Positions 1 through 8,834 of a DNA stretch of 43,599 bases are shown here, piece by piece; the first letter of the stretch is position 1; every line of letters starts with the position of its first letter. Position numbers and translations under genes: made by a program. The stretch lies in assembly GCA_945882315.1 (NCBI GenBank), contig CAMCWB010000032.1, forward strand, positions 1 through 43,599. Reading direction: 5' to 3'. The notes beneath the pieces were generated by a model. That model searched no databases. It saw only the letters and a list, made by a program, of their open reading frames with translations, and was not told the origin of the DNA. This stretch comes from Bauldia litoralis (lineage in GTDB: Bacteria; Pseudomonadota; Alphaproteobacteria; Rhizobiales; Kaistiaceae).

Positions 1-1409
1 CGCAGCGCGCCTCCTCGACCCGCGGGGATCCGCCGGGCGAGCAGCGGCAAGCGCTGCCGGATCTGTCGCGCTTCGCGCCGATCCGCAGCGATGCGCCGGC
101 GCCCGAGCAGGGACAGCGGCGCCAGCCTCAGTCGGCTCCCGCGGACGAGGCGTTCGATCAGGATTTCGTCGAGGAATTTCCGTTCGCAGCGGCGGATGAG
201 CCCGATTTCGGCCAGCCGCCCGCTTCCCAGGCGGCGGACACCATTCCGGGCTATGGCGACGACGACGAAGTGCCTTACCCCGAAGACGATTTTGCGTCCT
301 ATGAGCGGCGCCGCTCGCCTTTCCAGAGCCCGTTCCTGATCGCGGCGGTGCTCGGCATCGTCGCCATCGGCGGCGCGGCGGCGATCGTCTTCCGGCCGGA
401 CAGCGCGCCGGAGACGCCGCCGATCATCGCGGCAGACACGGCACCGACCAAGGTGGCACCCGCCGATACTGCCAGCGGCGAGGGCGAAAGCCAGGCCAAG
501 CTGATCTACGACCGCGTCGATCCGGGCAGCGAGGTGGCCGGCAGCCAGCTTGTCGTGCCGGACGAAGACCCGATCGCGGATATTCCGCCGATTCCCGGCG
601 AGAGCGCCGGCGACAGTCCGGTCTCGCGGGTCATCCTCGAAGGCGGGCCGGGCTTCGATCCTCCCGAGGATGCAACCGATCCGAACGCGCCGATGGACCT
701 TACCGGCCCAGGCGCGAGTGCGGCGCGGAGCGCCCCCGAAGCCGATGCTATCGGTCCCAAGAAGGTGCGGACGGTCGTCGTCCGCCCGGACGGCACGATC
801 GTTTCGAGCGCGGCGAGCGAGGGCGAGAGCGCCCCGGCGCTGCCCGACATTCCTCCGGCCTCGGAGACACCGCCGGCGCCGGCGGCGGATCAGAACCCGC
901 TCCTTGCCGAGGACTTCGGCAGTGACGCTGTCGCAGCCGCGCCGCCCCCGGCGGCGGCGGCGCCGCCGCCTTCCGTTCAGCTTCCTTCAGCCTCGGCGAG
1001 CATTCCCGACATTCCCGCTCCGCCGCCCGTGCCAACCGTGGCGCCACCGCGCGTCCAGGCACCGCCGCCACCGACGGTCGTTGCCACCACGGGAACATCC
1101 GGCGGCCCGCTCGACATGACGCCGGCGTCGTCGGGCTCGCAGGCCGCCATGGGCGGCAGCGGCGGCGGCTTCCTGGTGCAGGTCTCGTCGCAGCGTTCCG
1201 AGGACACGGCGATGACGACCTTCCGCGATCTCCAGCGGCGGTATCCGCGTATTCTCGGCGACCGGGCACCCGACATCCAGCGGGCCGATCTCGGCGAGCG
1301 CGGCGTCTATTTCCGCGTCCGGGTCGGCTATCCGACGCGGGATGCGGCCATCGGTATGTGCGAGAATCTGAAAGCCGCCGGCGGCGACTGCATCCTTGCC
1401 ACACGTTGA
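1..1409 (+). CDS. SPOR-domain envelope protein (5' end outside window)
   Basis: The reading frame is open from base 3 to the TGA at 1407-1409, so the N-terminus lies upstream of the window; a GTG at 270 is only an internal candidate start. The visible protein begins with a Glu/Asp/Gln/Pro-rich cytoplasmic stretch, then has one transmembrane helix (about nt 333-392), a long Pro/Ala-rich periplasmic linker and a C-terminal SPOR domain (about nt 1158-1406, beginning GGGFLVQVSSQ). SPOR domains bind denuded septal peptidoglycan, so a bitopic inner-membrane protein acting at division sites is the likely role. The position directly before nagZ and scpAB, between upstream genes not seen here and the cell-wall recycling enzyme, is usual in Hyphomicrobiales. 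The stop overlaps the proposed nagZ start by 14 nt. Domain call is firm; exact function is inference. Confidence 0.85.
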   Translation, partial: QRASSTRGDPPGEQRQALPDLSRFAPIRSDAPAPEQGQRRQPQSAPADEAFDQDFVEEFPFAAADEPDFGQPPASQAADTIPGYGDDDEVPYPEDDFASYERRRSPFQSPFLIAAVLGIVAIGGAAAIVFRPDSAPETPPIIAADTAPTKVAPADTASGEGESQAKLIYDRVDPGSEVAGSQLVVPDEDPIADIPPIPGESAGDSPVSRVILEGGPGFDPPEDATDPNAPMDLTGPGASAARSAPEADAIGPKKVRTVVVRPDGTIVSSAASEGESAPALPDIPPASETPPAPAADQNPLLAEDFGSDAVAAAPPPAAAAPPPSVQLPSASASIPDIPAPPPVPTVAPPRVQAPPPPTVVATTGTSGGPLDMTPASSGSQAAMGGSGGGFLVQVSSQRSEDTAMTTFRDLQRRYPRILGDRAPDIQRADLGERGVYFRVRVGYPTRDAAIGMCENLKAAGGDCILATR

Positions 1410-2448
1410 TCCGGCCCTCGCTGCGGGCAAAGCCTATATTGCCGGCTGCGGCGGCAGGTATCTCTCCGGAGAAGAGCAGGCTTTCTTCAATTCCGAGCCG
1501 CCCTGGGGCCTGATCCTCTTCAAGCGGAACTGCCATTCGGTCGAACAGGTCGCGGCGCTCACCGCCGAATTCCGGGAGATCGTCGACCGCGCCGACGCTC
1601 CGGTCCTGATCGACCAGGAGGGCGGGCGGGTCCAGAGGCTCTGCCCGCCGGTATGGCCGGCCTATCCGCCGGGACGAATCCTCGGGCGGCTCGCCGAAAG
1701 CGACATCGAGACGGGGCGGCGGGCGGCGTGGCTGCAGGCGCGCCTCATCGCCGGCGACCTGCGCCAGCTCGGCATCACGGTCGACTGCCTGCCGGTGCTC
1801 GACGTGATCGCGCCGGGATCGAGCCAGGTGATCGGCGACCGGTCCTTCGGCGACGATCCGATGCTCGTCGCGGATATGGGCCGCAGCGTCGCCGACGGGT
1901 TGCTCGACGGCGGCGTGCTGCCGGTAATCAAGCATGTGCCCGGCCACGGACGGGCGACCAGCGATAGCCATCATTCGCTGCCGGTCGTCGACGCCGACCT
2001 CGAATCACTTGCCCATGATTTCGCGCCTTTCGCGGCGCTGGCCGATCTGCCCTGCGCCATGACCAGCCATGTCGTCTACACGGCGGTCGACCGAACCCGC
2101 CCGGCGACCACCTCGCCGGTCGTGATTCGGGATATTATCCGGGGGCGAATCAATTTCGGCGGCCTGCTGATGAGCGATGACGTCTCGATGAATGCGCTTT
2201 CTGGGGATTACGGCGAAAGAGCACGCGCGATCTATGCCGCTGGCTGCGATCTCGTGCTTCACTGCAATGGCCGGACCGAGGAGATGCGGAAAATCGCCGA
2301 GGCGGCGCCCCCGCTTGCCGGAATTTCCGGTGAGCGGGCGGCTCGCGCCCTTGCACGGGTCCAACAGCCGAAACCATTCGATCGCGACGCCGGCCGGGAA
2401 GAGCTTCTCGCTCTTGCTGCCCGGGCCGGCTGGATGCGGACGAGTTAG
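1396..2448 (+). CDS. nagZ: beta-N-acetylhexosaminidase NagZ (GH3)
   Basis: 350-residue glycoside hydrolase family 3 enzyme of the NagZ type, a cytosolic enzyme that removes terminal N-acetylglucosamine from anhydro-muropeptides during peptidoglycan recycling. The family hallmark KHVPGHG is near residue 179, followed by the D-S-H loop that carries the NagZ acid/base His. The nucleophile motif LLMSDDVSM places the catalytic Asp near residue 261. The only early start is a TTG at 1396, inside the end of the SPOR gene, so the two are probably translationally coupled. Length is typical for NagZ (about 330-350). It is followed 22 nt later by scpA in the same direction, consistent with one operon. 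Confidence 0.93.
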   Translation: MPHVDPALAAGKAYIAGCGGRYLSGEEQAFFNSEPPWGLILFKRNCHSVEQVAALTAEFREIVDRADAPVLIDQEGGRVQRLCPPVWPAYPPGRILGRLAESDIETGRRAAWLQARLIAGDLRQLGITVDCLPVLDVIAPGSSQVIGDRSFGDDPMLVADMGRSVADGLLDGGVLPVIKHVPGHGRATSDSHHSLPVVDADLESLAHDFAPFAALADLPCAMTSHVVYTAVDRTRPATTSPVVIRDIIRGRINFGGLLMSDDVSMNALSGDYGERARAIYAAGCDLVLHCNGRTEEMRKIAEAAPPLAGISGERAARALARVQQPKPFDRDAGREELLALAARAGWMRTS

Positions 2449-2470
2449 AAGAGAAGGAAGGATCGGCTGG

Positions 2471-3304
2471 ATGGCTTCTGGCGACATCGACCAGACGCAA
2501 ATCTGGGAGACCTATCAGACGCCGGACCGCGGAGACGCGGAACAGGCGCTGGTGGTCGATGTCGACGGCTTCGAAGGTCCGCTCGACCTGCTTCTGTCGC
2601 TGGCGCGGAGCCAGAAGGTCGACATCACTCGCATCTCGATCCTGGCGCTCGCCGAGCAGTATCTCGCCTATATCGAAAAGATCCGTGAGATGCGGCTGGA
2701 ACTTGCCGCCGATTATCTCGTGATGGCGGCGTGGCTCGCCTATCTCAAGTCGCGGCTGCTGCTGCCGGAAGAGAAGGGCGACGACGACGAGCCGACCGGC
2801 GAGGAACTGGCCAACGCTCTTGCCTTCCGCCTGCGCCGGCTGGAAGCCATGCGCGACGCGGCATCGCGCCTCGCCAATTCGGACAGGCTCGATCGCGACG
2901 TCTTCGCGCGCGGGCTGCCGGAGCCGGTGGTCATCAACAAGACGAGCGAATATTCCGCGACGATCTACGACCTGCTTTCCGCCTATGCGGCGCAGCGCCA
3001 GCATAAGTCGATCTCCATCGTCCAGGTGAAGGCCCGCAAGGTGTGGTCTCTCCAGGAAGCGCGCGAAATACTGACTCGCCTGATCGGCACGATCGCCGAA
3101 TGGACGCCGATCGACGCCTTCCTCTCGTCCTATCTCGTAACCGACGACATGCGGATCACGATCAAGGCGAGCAGTTTCAGCGCCAGCCTGGAACTTGTGA
3201 AGGAAGGCAAAATTGACCTGAGGCAGACGGAGCCCTTCGCTCCGCTTTACATACGCGACCGCAAGACGGTCGCGTCCGTTCCAACGGAGGCCGACAATGG
3301 CTAA
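2471..3304 (+). CDS. scpA: segregation and condensation protein A
   Basis: 277-residue kleisin subunit of the SMC-ScpAB condensin, which loads on and organises the chromosome. The kleisin N-terminal signature FEGPLDLLLSLARSQKVDI lies near residues 33-51, followed by the helical segment YLVMAAWLAYLKSRLLLP and a C-terminal winged-helix region. The frame extends upstream, but the ATG at 2471 is preceded by a purine-rich AAGGAAGG Shine-Dalgarno (about 2455-2462) and begins just after nagZ, so it is preferred. It overlaps scpB by 8 nt, which indicates translational coupling of the two subunits that must be made in fixed ratio. Confidence 0.95.
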   Translation: MASGDIDQTQIWETYQTPDRGDAEQALVVDVDGFEGPLDLLLSLARSQKVDITRISILALAEQYLAYIEKIREMRLELAADYLVMAAWLAYLKSRLLLPEEKGDDDEPTGEELANALAFRLRRLEAMRDAASRLANSDRLDRDVFARGLPEPVVINKTSEYSATIYDLLSAYAAQRQHKSISIVQVKARKVWSLQEAREILTRLIGTIAEWTPIDAFLSSYLVTDDMRITIKASSFSASLELVKEGKIDLRQTEPFAPLYIRDRKTVASVPTEADNG

Positions 3305-4004
3305 CCCGAACCCACGCGTGACGATCGCCGTCGACAATGACGCCATCGCGGAGAGCATTTCGCCGGAAGAGCGGCGGCACGGCCTTCGCATGGCGGAGGC
3401 GCTGCTCTTCGCTTCCGCCGGAGCGGTTTCGGCCGAGGACCTCGCCGGCCGCCTGCCGCAGGGCAGCGACATCGCCGGCATCCTGCGCGAACTGCAGCAG
3501 ACCTATGCGACCCGGGGCGTCAATCTCGTCCAGGTCGCCGGCAAATGGATGTTCCGCACGGCGGGGGACCTCTCCTTCCTGCTCAGCCGCGACGCCGTCG
3601 AGCAGAAGAAGCTGTCGCGTGCCGCCCTCGAGACGCTGGCGATCATCGGCTATCACCAGCCGGTGACGCGCGCCGAGATCGAGGAGATCAGGGGCGTTGC
3701 CACCAATCGCGGCACCCTCGACCTTCTTCTCGAAACCGGCTGGATCCAGATGCGCGGCCGCCGCAAGGCGCCGGGGCGGCCGGTGACCTACGGCACGACC
3801 GAGGCCTTCCTCCTGCATTTCGGCATGGATACGATCGGCGACCTGCCGGGTCTCGAAGAATTGAAGGGCGCCGGGCTTCTCGATTCCCGAGTTCCGACCG
3901 ATTTCTTCATTCCGGAACCGCACGACGGCGCGGAACTGACAGAGGACGAGGACCCCCTCGAGGACGAATTGGAAATCCCGCCGGAGGGAGACCGCGACAT
4001 CTAG
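3297..4004 (+). CDS. scpB: segregation and condensation protein B
   Basis: 235-residue ScpB, the winged-helix dimer that binds ScpA in the SMC complex. The characteristic stretch LSRAALETLAIIGYHQPVTRAEIEEIRGV (split here only for description) lies mid-protein and is followed by the GRRKAPGRPVTYGTTEAFL segment typical of the second winged helix. Start ATG 3297 overlaps the last 8 nt of scpA. The C-terminal tail is acidic (many Glu/Asp), common in alphaproteobacterial ScpB. Followed by a 116-nt gap before tatA. Confidence 0.95.
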   Translation: MANPNPRVTIAVDNDAIAESISPEERRHGLRMAEALLFASAGAVSAEDLAGRLPQGSDIAGILRELQQTYATRGVNLVQVAGKWMFRTAGDLSFLLSRDAVEQKKLSRAALETLAIIGYHQPVTRAEIEEIRGVATNRGTLDLLLETGWIQMRGRRKAPGRPVTYGTTEAFLLHFGMDTIGDLPGLEELKGAGLLDSRVPTDFFIPEPHDGAELTEDEDPLEDELEIPPEGDRDI

Positions 4005-4051
4005 CCGTTCGACCGGCGAAATGTTTGCCAAGGCGGGGCTTTCCTCCTACG

Positions 4052-4081
4052 TTGATTGGCGCGGTTGCAGTGCGGTATGAG
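4052..4081 (+). promoter_or_regulatory. possible sigma70-type promoter for tatABC
   Basis: In the 116-nt gap between scpB and tatA there is TTGATT (4052-4057), an 18-nt spacer, and TATGAG (4076-4081), 40 nt before the tatA start. Matches to -35/-10 consensus are partial and no experimental support exists; tatABC could equally be read through from scpB. Confidence 0.3.
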
Positions 4082-4120
4082 ACGTAAGACGCGGCGGCCT
4101 AGCGGAACGGAGTAACGCTG

Positions 4121-4345
4121 ATGGGTTCACTCAGCATCTGGCATTGGCTGGTCGTCATCGTGGTCGTCATGCTCCTCTTCGGACGGGGCAAGATTTCCGA
4201 GTTGATGGGCGACGTCGCCAAGGGCGTGAAGAGCTTCAAGAAGGGCCTCGCCGACGACGACGACGACGAGGCGCCGAAGCCGATCGAGGCGAAGTCGACG
4301 CCGCTCGCCACCGAGACCACCGAAGAGAAGTCGAAGGCTATCTAG
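4121..4345 (+). CDS. tatA: Sec-independent translocase subunit TatA
   Basis: 74-residue TatA, which polymerises to form the protein-conducting part of the twin-arginine translocase. A single N-terminal transmembrane helix beginning [20 protein letters not shown] is followed by the [23 protein letters not shown] amphipathic helix (conserved FG hinge), and an acidic low-complexity tail with a run of Asp residues. ATG 4121 is preceded by CGGAG. First gene of a tatA-tatB-tatC set. Confidence 0.95.
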   Translation: MGSLSIWHWLVVIVVVMLLFGRGKISELMGDVAKGVKSFKKGLADDDDDEAPKPIEAKSTPLATETTEEKSKAI

Positions 4346-4400
4346 GGCACTCGATTGCCGCGCGAAGCGGGTCCTCCGGCGGTGAGAAGCGCCGCACATC

Positions 4401-4817
4401 ATGTTTGACGTAAGCTGGACTGAACTCCTTGTGATCGCGCTCGTCGCGATCATCGTGGTTGGGCCGAAAGACCTGCCGCGTGCCCTGCGTTCCGTCGGCC
4501 GCTGGACCGGCAAGGCCAAGCACATGGCGCGCGATTTTCAGAACCAGTTCAACGAGGCGCTCCGCGAAGCCGAACTCGACACGATCCGCAAGGAGGTCGA
4601 GTCGGTCGGCAAGATCGATCCGATGGCCGACATGCGGAAGGAAGTCCGCGACATCGAGTCCGGCCTGAAGACCGGCCTCGGCCCGCAGACGCCGGCCAAG
4701 CCGGCGGTCGACACCGAGATGAAGGAGATCATCGCGGACAAGGGCACCACCGAGCCGGCGCCGCAGCCGGTCGTTGACGGGCCTGTCGACCAAGCCGCCG
4801 CGGACGTCAAGCCATGA
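4401..4817 (+). CDS. tatB: Sec-independent translocase subunit TatB
   Basis: 138-residue TatB, which pairs with TatC to recognise twin-arginine signal peptides. The N-terminus MFDVSWTELLVIALVAIIVV is a single membrane helix, followed by the GPKDLPRALRSVGRWTGKA hinge and amphipathic helix typical of TatB, a charged helical region and a Pro/Ala-rich tail. It overlaps tatC by 4 nt (ATGA, 4814-4817), so translation is coupled. Confidence 0.94.
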   Translation: MFDVSWTELLVIALVAIIVVGPKDLPRALRSVGRWTGKAKHMARDFQNQFNEALREAELDTIRKEVESVGKIDPMADMRKEVRDIESGLKTGLGPQTPAKPAVDTEMKEIIADKGTTEPAPQPVVDGPVDQAAADVKP

Positions 4818-5611
4818 GCAATGACGACATCGAATCCAGCCGCGCGCCGCTGATCGACCATCTGATCGAACTGCGCGGCCGCCTGATCCGCGCCATGATC
4901 GCGGTCATCATCGCGTTCATCTTCTGCTTCTTCTTCGCCAAGCAGATCTACAACGTGCTGCTCATCCCCTATATCTGGGCGGCTGGCACCACGCATGACG
5001 TGCGGCTGATCTACACCGCGCCGCAGGAATATTTCCTGACCCAGCTCAAGGTCGCGCTGTTCGGCGCGATCTTCATCGCCTTCCCGGTGATCGCGGTGCA
5101 GATCTACAAATTCGTGGCGCCCGGGCTCTACAAAAACGAGCGCCAAGCCTTCACGCCCTACCTCTTCGCGACGCCGATCCTCTTCGCAACGGGAGCGGCG
5201 ATCGTCGTCTTCGGGCTGATGCCGCTGGCCATGCGCTTCTTCCTGTCGCTGGAGCAGCCCGGCACGGACGGGCAGGCGGCGATCGAATTGCTGCCCAAGG
5301 TGAACGAGTATCTCAGCCTCGTGATGTCCCTGATCCTCGCCTTCGGGATCGTCTTCCAGCTGCCGGTCGTGCTGACGCTGCTGGCGCGGATCGGCGTGAT
5401 CACCTCCGACGGGCTGAAGAAGCAGCGGCGCTATGCGATCGTCATCGCCTTCGTCGCGGCGGCGGTGCTGACGCCCCCCGACATCATCAGCCAGTTCGGC
5501 CTCGCCATCCCGACTATGCTCCTCTACGAGGCCTCGATCATTTCGGTAAGGATGGTCGAACGGAAACGCGTCGCCCAGGAAGCCGCCAAGGACGCCCAGC
5601 CGGCGGAATAG
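4814..5611 (+). CDS. tatC: Sec-independent translocase subunit TatC
   Basis: 265-residue polytopic TatC, the receptor of the Tat translocase. The N-terminal HLIELRGRLIRAM motif, which contacts the signal peptide, is at about residues 16-28, and six hydrophobic segments follow; the conserved FVAPGLYKNER loop and the VLTPPDIISQ segment before the last helices are visible. Start overlaps tatB by 4 nt. The end lies 72 nt before serS. Confidence 0.95.
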   Translation: MSNDDIESSRAPLIDHLIELRGRLIRAMIAVIIAFIFCFFFAKQIYNVLLIPYIWAAGTTHDVRLIYTAPQEYFLTQLKVALFGAIFIAFPVIAVQIYKFVAPGLYKNERQAFTPYLFATPILFATGAAIVVFGLMPLAMRFFLSLEQPGTDGQAAIELLPKVNEYLSLVMSLILAFGIVFQLPVVLTLLARIGVITSDGLKKQRRYAIVIAFVAAAVLTPPDIISQFGLAIPTMLLYEASIISVRMVERKRVAQEAAKDAQPAE

Positions 5612-5683
5612 CCGCTCTTCCCTAAGGAAGCCGGCGCGGCTATGAGGGGCGGCCTTTAGCCGAAACCCCGAAAAGCCAAGACC

Positions 5684-7066
5684 ATGCTCGACATCAAATG
5701 GATCCGCGAGAACCCGGACGCGCTCGACCAGGCGCTGCAGAAGCGTGGCGCGGCCCCGGAATCGGCGCGGTTGATGGGGCTCGACGAAGCGCGGCGGACG
5801 GCGATCGGCAAGCTCGAAGAGGCGCAGGCGCGGCGCAACGCGGCCTCCAAGGATATCGGCAAGGCCAAGGCGCAGAAGGACGAGGCGACGGCCGAGCGGC
5901 TGATGGCCGAAGTGGCGGACCTGAAGTCCGTCATGCAGGCGCTGGAAGAAGACGTCCGCAGCGCCGACAAGGGGCTCGAAGATGCCCTGGCGATCATCCC
6001 GAACTTGCCGCTCGACAGCGTGCCGGTCGGCGCCGACGAGCATGCCAATGTCGAATATCGCCGCTGGGGGACGCGGCCGACGATCAACGACGCCAAGGAG
6101 CATTTCGAGATCGGCGAGGCGCTCGGCGGCATGGATTTCGAAGCCGCGGCGAAGCTCTCCGGCTCGCGCTTCGTGGTGCTCAAGGGCCAGGTCGCGCGCC
6201 TGTCGCGGGCGCTCGGCCAGTTCATGCTCGACCTCCACACCGGCGAGCATGGCTACACGGAAGTGCAGCCGCCTATACTAGTCCGTAAGGAGGCGATGGA
6301 AGGCACTGCGCAGCTGCCTAAGTTCTTTGACGATCAATTTGCAGTTATCGGAACAGCGGAGGGTTTAGCGCGAAAGCCTGTTTTGGCCCTCGCTGAGGGG
6401 GCGTCTGAACAAGACGTTCTCGCGAAGATGGACGAGATGGCCACGGAGTTGAAGAAGCTGAGTTCGTATTGGCTCATCCCCACCGCCGAGGTCCCCCTCA
6501 CCAATCTTGTGCGTGAATCCATCCTCGAAGAAAAAGAACTGCCGCTCCGCGTCACCGCGCTAACGCCGTGCTTCCGCGCTGAGGCGGGATCGGCCGGGCG
6601 CGATACGCGCGGCATGCTGCGGCAGCATCAGTTCGACAAGGTCGAGCTCGTCTCGATCACGACGCCGGAGCAATCGGGCGAGGAGCATGAGCGCATGCTG
6701 GTCTGCGCCGAGGAAGTGCTGAAGCGGCTTGACCTGCATTACCGCGTCATGACGCTGTCGACCGGCGACATGGGCTTCGCCTCGCAGAAGACCTACGACA
6801 TCGAGGTCTGGCTGCCGGGGCAGGGGACCTATCGCGAGATCTCGTCCTGCTCGGTCTGCGGCGACTTCCAGGCGCGGCGGATGAATGCGCGGTTCAAGCC
6901 GAAAGAGGGCAAGGGCAACCGGCTCGTCCACACGCTGAACGGCTCCGGCGTCGCCGTTGGCCGGGCGCTGATCGCCGTCTTGGAGAACTACCAGAACCCG
7001 GACGGCTCGGTGACGGTGCCGGAGGCGCTGCGGCCCTATATGGGTGGGGTGGAGAAGATCGGATGA
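5684..7066 (+). CDS. serS: seryl-tRNA synthetase, with an unusual 40-residue insertion
   Basis: 460-residue class II SerRS that charges tRNA-Ser. The N-terminal coiled-coil arm starts [18 protein letters not shown]; the catalytic domain includes [14 protein letters not shown], the motif 2 region [18 protein letters not shown], the [11 protein letters not shown] segment and motif 3 [19 protein letters not shown]. Between DQFAV and YWLIPTAE there is an extra segment of about 40 codons (6347-6466), rich in Ala, Lys, Glu and Leu, absent from SerRS sequences as I remember them. The block around it (about 6275-6560) uses AT-richer codons (CTA, TTA, GTT, TCT) than the GC-rich rest. All catalytic motifs are kept, so the enzyme is probably active. 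Confidence 0.95.
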   Translation: MLDIKWIRENPDALDQALQKRGAAPESARLMGLDEARRTAIGKLEEAQARRNAASKDIGKAKAQKDEATAERLMAEVADLKSVMQALEEDVRSADKGLEDALAIIPNLPLDSVPVGADEHANVEYRRWGTRPTINDAKEHFEIGEALGGMDFEAAAKLSGSRFVVLKGQVARLSRALGQFMLDLHTGEHGYTEVQPPILVRKEAMEGTAQLPKFFDDQFAVIGTAEGLARKPVLALAEGASEQDVLAKMDEMATELKKLSSYWLIPTAEVPLTNLVRESILEEKELPLRVTALTPCFRAEAGSAGRDTRGMLRQHQFDKVELVSITTPEQSGEEHERMLVCAEEVLKRLDLHYRVMTLSTGDMGFASQKTYDIEVWLPGQGTYREISSCSVCGDFQARRMNARFKPKEGKGNRLVHTLNGSGVAVGRALIAVLENYQNPDGSVTVPEALRPYMGGVEKIG

Positions 7067-7088
7067 TATCGTCTCCGAGCGTTTTCCG

Positions 7089-7242
7089 CCTCATCCTGAG
7101 GTGCCCGGCGCAGCCGGGCCTCGAAGGACGAGGCGGCCACCGTGGCTCGATCCCCGCCCTTCGAGGCTCGGCCTTTTTCTCCTTCCCTGTCCGGCCTTCG
7201 GCCGTCCGCGATCTCTTGTGGCCCTCGCACCTCAGGGTGAGG
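7089..7242. repeat. palindromic intergenic repeat, inverted pair
   Basis: The serS-surE gap holds a forward unit at 7089-7133 (begins CCTCATCCTGAGG, GC-rich core with CCGG arms, ends CTCGAAGGACGAGG) and a more degenerate inverted unit spanning about 7155-7242 (CCCTTCGAGG... to ...CACCTCAGGGTGAGG at 7228-7242). The same two-unit family occurs inside uvrA at 24952-25074. From memory, this element is abundant in many Hyphomicrobiales genomes. The small open frames here are by-products of the repeat and are not genes. Confidence 0.8.
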
Positions 7243-7279
7243 ATCGAGGGCTACGACGACTTTCTGGCAGTTCTCTGAA

Positions 7280-8044
7280 ATGCGTATCCTTCTCACCAAT
7301 GACGACGGCATCCACGCGCCCGGCCTTGCGGCGCTGGAGAAGATCGCGGCGGCGCTGTCCGACGATGTCTGGGTGGTGGCGCCGGAGACCGACCAGAGCG
7401 GCCTGTCGCATTCGTTGTCGCTGAACGATCCGCTGCGGCTGCGCGAAATCGGCGAGAAGAAATTCGCGCTGCGCGGTACGCCGAGCGATTGCGTCATCAT
7501 GGCGGTGCGGCGGCTGATGGGCGGCAAGGCGGACCTGCTGCTGTCCGGCGTCAATGCCGGGCAGAATGTCGCCGACGACGTCACCTATTCCGGCACCATC
7601 GCCGGCGCGATCGAGGGGATGCTTCTCGGCATTCCGTCGGTGGCGCTGAGCCAGGCCTATACCTATGACGGGACGCGCAAGGTGCCGTGGGCGACGGCGG
7701 AGGCGCATGCGCCGGGCGTCATCCGCAAGCTGATCGAATTCGGCTTCCCGGAAAGCATCGTCTACAATCTCAACTTCCCGAACCGCGAGCCCGGCGACGT
7801 CGCCGGCGTGCGGATAACCGGGCAGGGCAAGCTCACCCACGGGCTCCACATCGACGAGCGGACCGACGGCCGCGGCAACCCGTATTTCTGGCTGGCCTAC
7901 CGGCGCGAGAAGCCGCTGATTGCGCCCGGCACCGATCTCGACGCGCTGGCGCAGGGTGCGATCTCGGTGACGCCGCTTCGCCTCGACCTCACGGCCTATG
8001 ATCTCGGCGACCCGCTCCGTCACCATTTCGCGCGGGAAGACTGA
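7280..8044 (+). CDS. surE: 5'/3'-nucleotidase SurE
   Basis: 254-residue SurE metal-dependent nucleoside monophosphatase. The N-terminus [19 protein letters not shown] carries the Asp-Asp metal ligands, the [18 protein letters not shown] loop contains the conserved Ser, and [19 protein letters not shown] carries the Asn ligand. Length is typical. It lies 10 nt before pcm, an adjacency conserved widely across proteobacteria (surE-pcm-nlpD), linking it to stationary-phase and damage survival. Confidence 0.95.
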   Translation: MRILLTNDDGIHAPGLAALEKIAAALSDDVWVVAPETDQSGLSHSLSLNDPLRLREIGEKKFALRGTPSDCVIMAVRRLMGGKADLLLSGVNAGQNVADDVTYSGTIAGAIEGMLLGIPSVALSQAYTYDGTRKVPWATAEAHAPGVIRKLIEFGFPESIVYNLNFPNREPGDVAGVRITGQGKLTHGLHIDERTDGRGNPYFWLAYRREKPLIAPGTDLDALAQGAISVTPLRLDLTAYDLGDPLRHHFARED

Positions 8045-8054
8045 GCGGCCCGCT

Positions 8055-8723
8055 ATGGCGATCACGCCGAATGACGATCCCGAAGACCGCCGCGTCGCCA
8101 TCGCCGAGCTGATCCTTCGCCTGCGGCGGAGCGGTATCATGGACAAGCACGTTCTCGGCGCGATCGAGTCCGTGCCGCGCGACGTCTTCGTGCCGCCGGA
8201 GAGCCAGGACCATTCCTATTCCGAGCGGGCGCTTGCCATCGATTGCGGGCAGACGATCTCGGCGCCGGTGATCGTCGGGATGATGACGCTCGCCCTCGAC
8301 CTCAGCGATCGCGACCGGGTGCTCGAAATCGGCACCGGCAGCGGCTACCAGACGGCGATCCTCGCCAGGCTCTGCCGGTGGGTCTACACGATCGAGCGCT
8401 TCCGGACGCTGGTTCTCGCGGCGGAATCGCGGTTCCAGACCCTGCGCCTCGCCAATGTGACGACGCTGGTCGACGACGGCACCAAAGGCTGGCCGGAGGA
8501 GGCGCCCTTCGACAAGATCATCGTTACCGCCGCCGCCGAGGAGGTGCCCGAGGCGCTTCTGAAGCAGGTTCGCCTGGGCGGCATCGTGGTTCTGCCGGTC
8601 GGGCCGCAGGATGGCGTCCAGAAGCTGATGCGGCTGACGCGGACGGTCGACGGATTTCTCGAGAAATCGCTGGCCGACGTGCGCTTCGTGCCGCTGATCC
8701 CCGGTAAGGCGGCTCAACTCTAG
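8055..8723 (+). CDS. pcm: protein-L-isoaspartate O-methyltransferase
   Basis: 222-residue PCMT that methylates isoaspartyl residues to start repair of aged proteins. The SAM-binding motif VLEIGTGSGYQTAIL is present, as are the PRDVFVPPE region and the C-terminal PVGPQDGVQKLMRLTR strand. The frame is open further upstream into surE, but ATG 8055, 10 nt after the surE stop, gives the expected length and N-terminus. Operon-like with surE; the gap to the next gene is 111 nt. Confidence 0.93.
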   Translation: MAITPNDDPEDRRVAIAELILRLRRSGIMDKHVLGAIESVPRDVFVPPESQDHSYSERALAIDCGQTISAPVIVGMMTLALDLSDRDRVLEIGTGSGYQTAILARLCRWVYTIERFRTLVLAAESRFQTLRLANVTTLVDDGTKGWPEEAPFDKIIVTAAAEEVPEALLKQVRLGGIVVLPVGPQDGVQKLMRLTRTVDGFLEKSLADVRFVPLIPGKAAQL

Positions 8724-8767
8724 GGTCTCGCGATTATTGAGGAGAAAGGCGCCTCTGGAGCGGCCGC

Positions 8768-8782
8768 TTAAACCTTTATCAA
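8768..8782. promoter_or_regulatory. CtrA-like motif, one mismatch
   Basis: TTAA (8768-8771), 7-nt spacer, TCAA (8779-8782): one mismatch to the CtrA box TTAA-N7-TTAA. It lies 53 nt upstream of the LysM/M23 gene, a plausible cell-cycle target. The motif is short and could be chance. Confidence 0.3.
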
Positions 8783-8834
8783 CGTTACTTGTGTTTACTC
8801 GCGATAGTTCAGTTTCCTGGGTGCGAGTAAAGCG

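Noticed and set aside
748-1974. Long minus-strand open frame opposite the SPOR and nagZ genes
   Set aside because: High GC produces long antisense frames; it has low-complexity Arg/Asp-rich content and no family motif, while the opposite strand has clear domains.
4538-6250. Long minus-strand open frame over tatB-tatC-serS
   Set aside because: It is rich in Arg, Asp and His as in antisense of GC-rich genes; the plus strand encodes TatB, TatC and SerRS with all motifs.
7063-7424. Small open frames in the serS-surE gap
   Set aside because: They are translations of the palindromic repeat and extend into surE out of frame.
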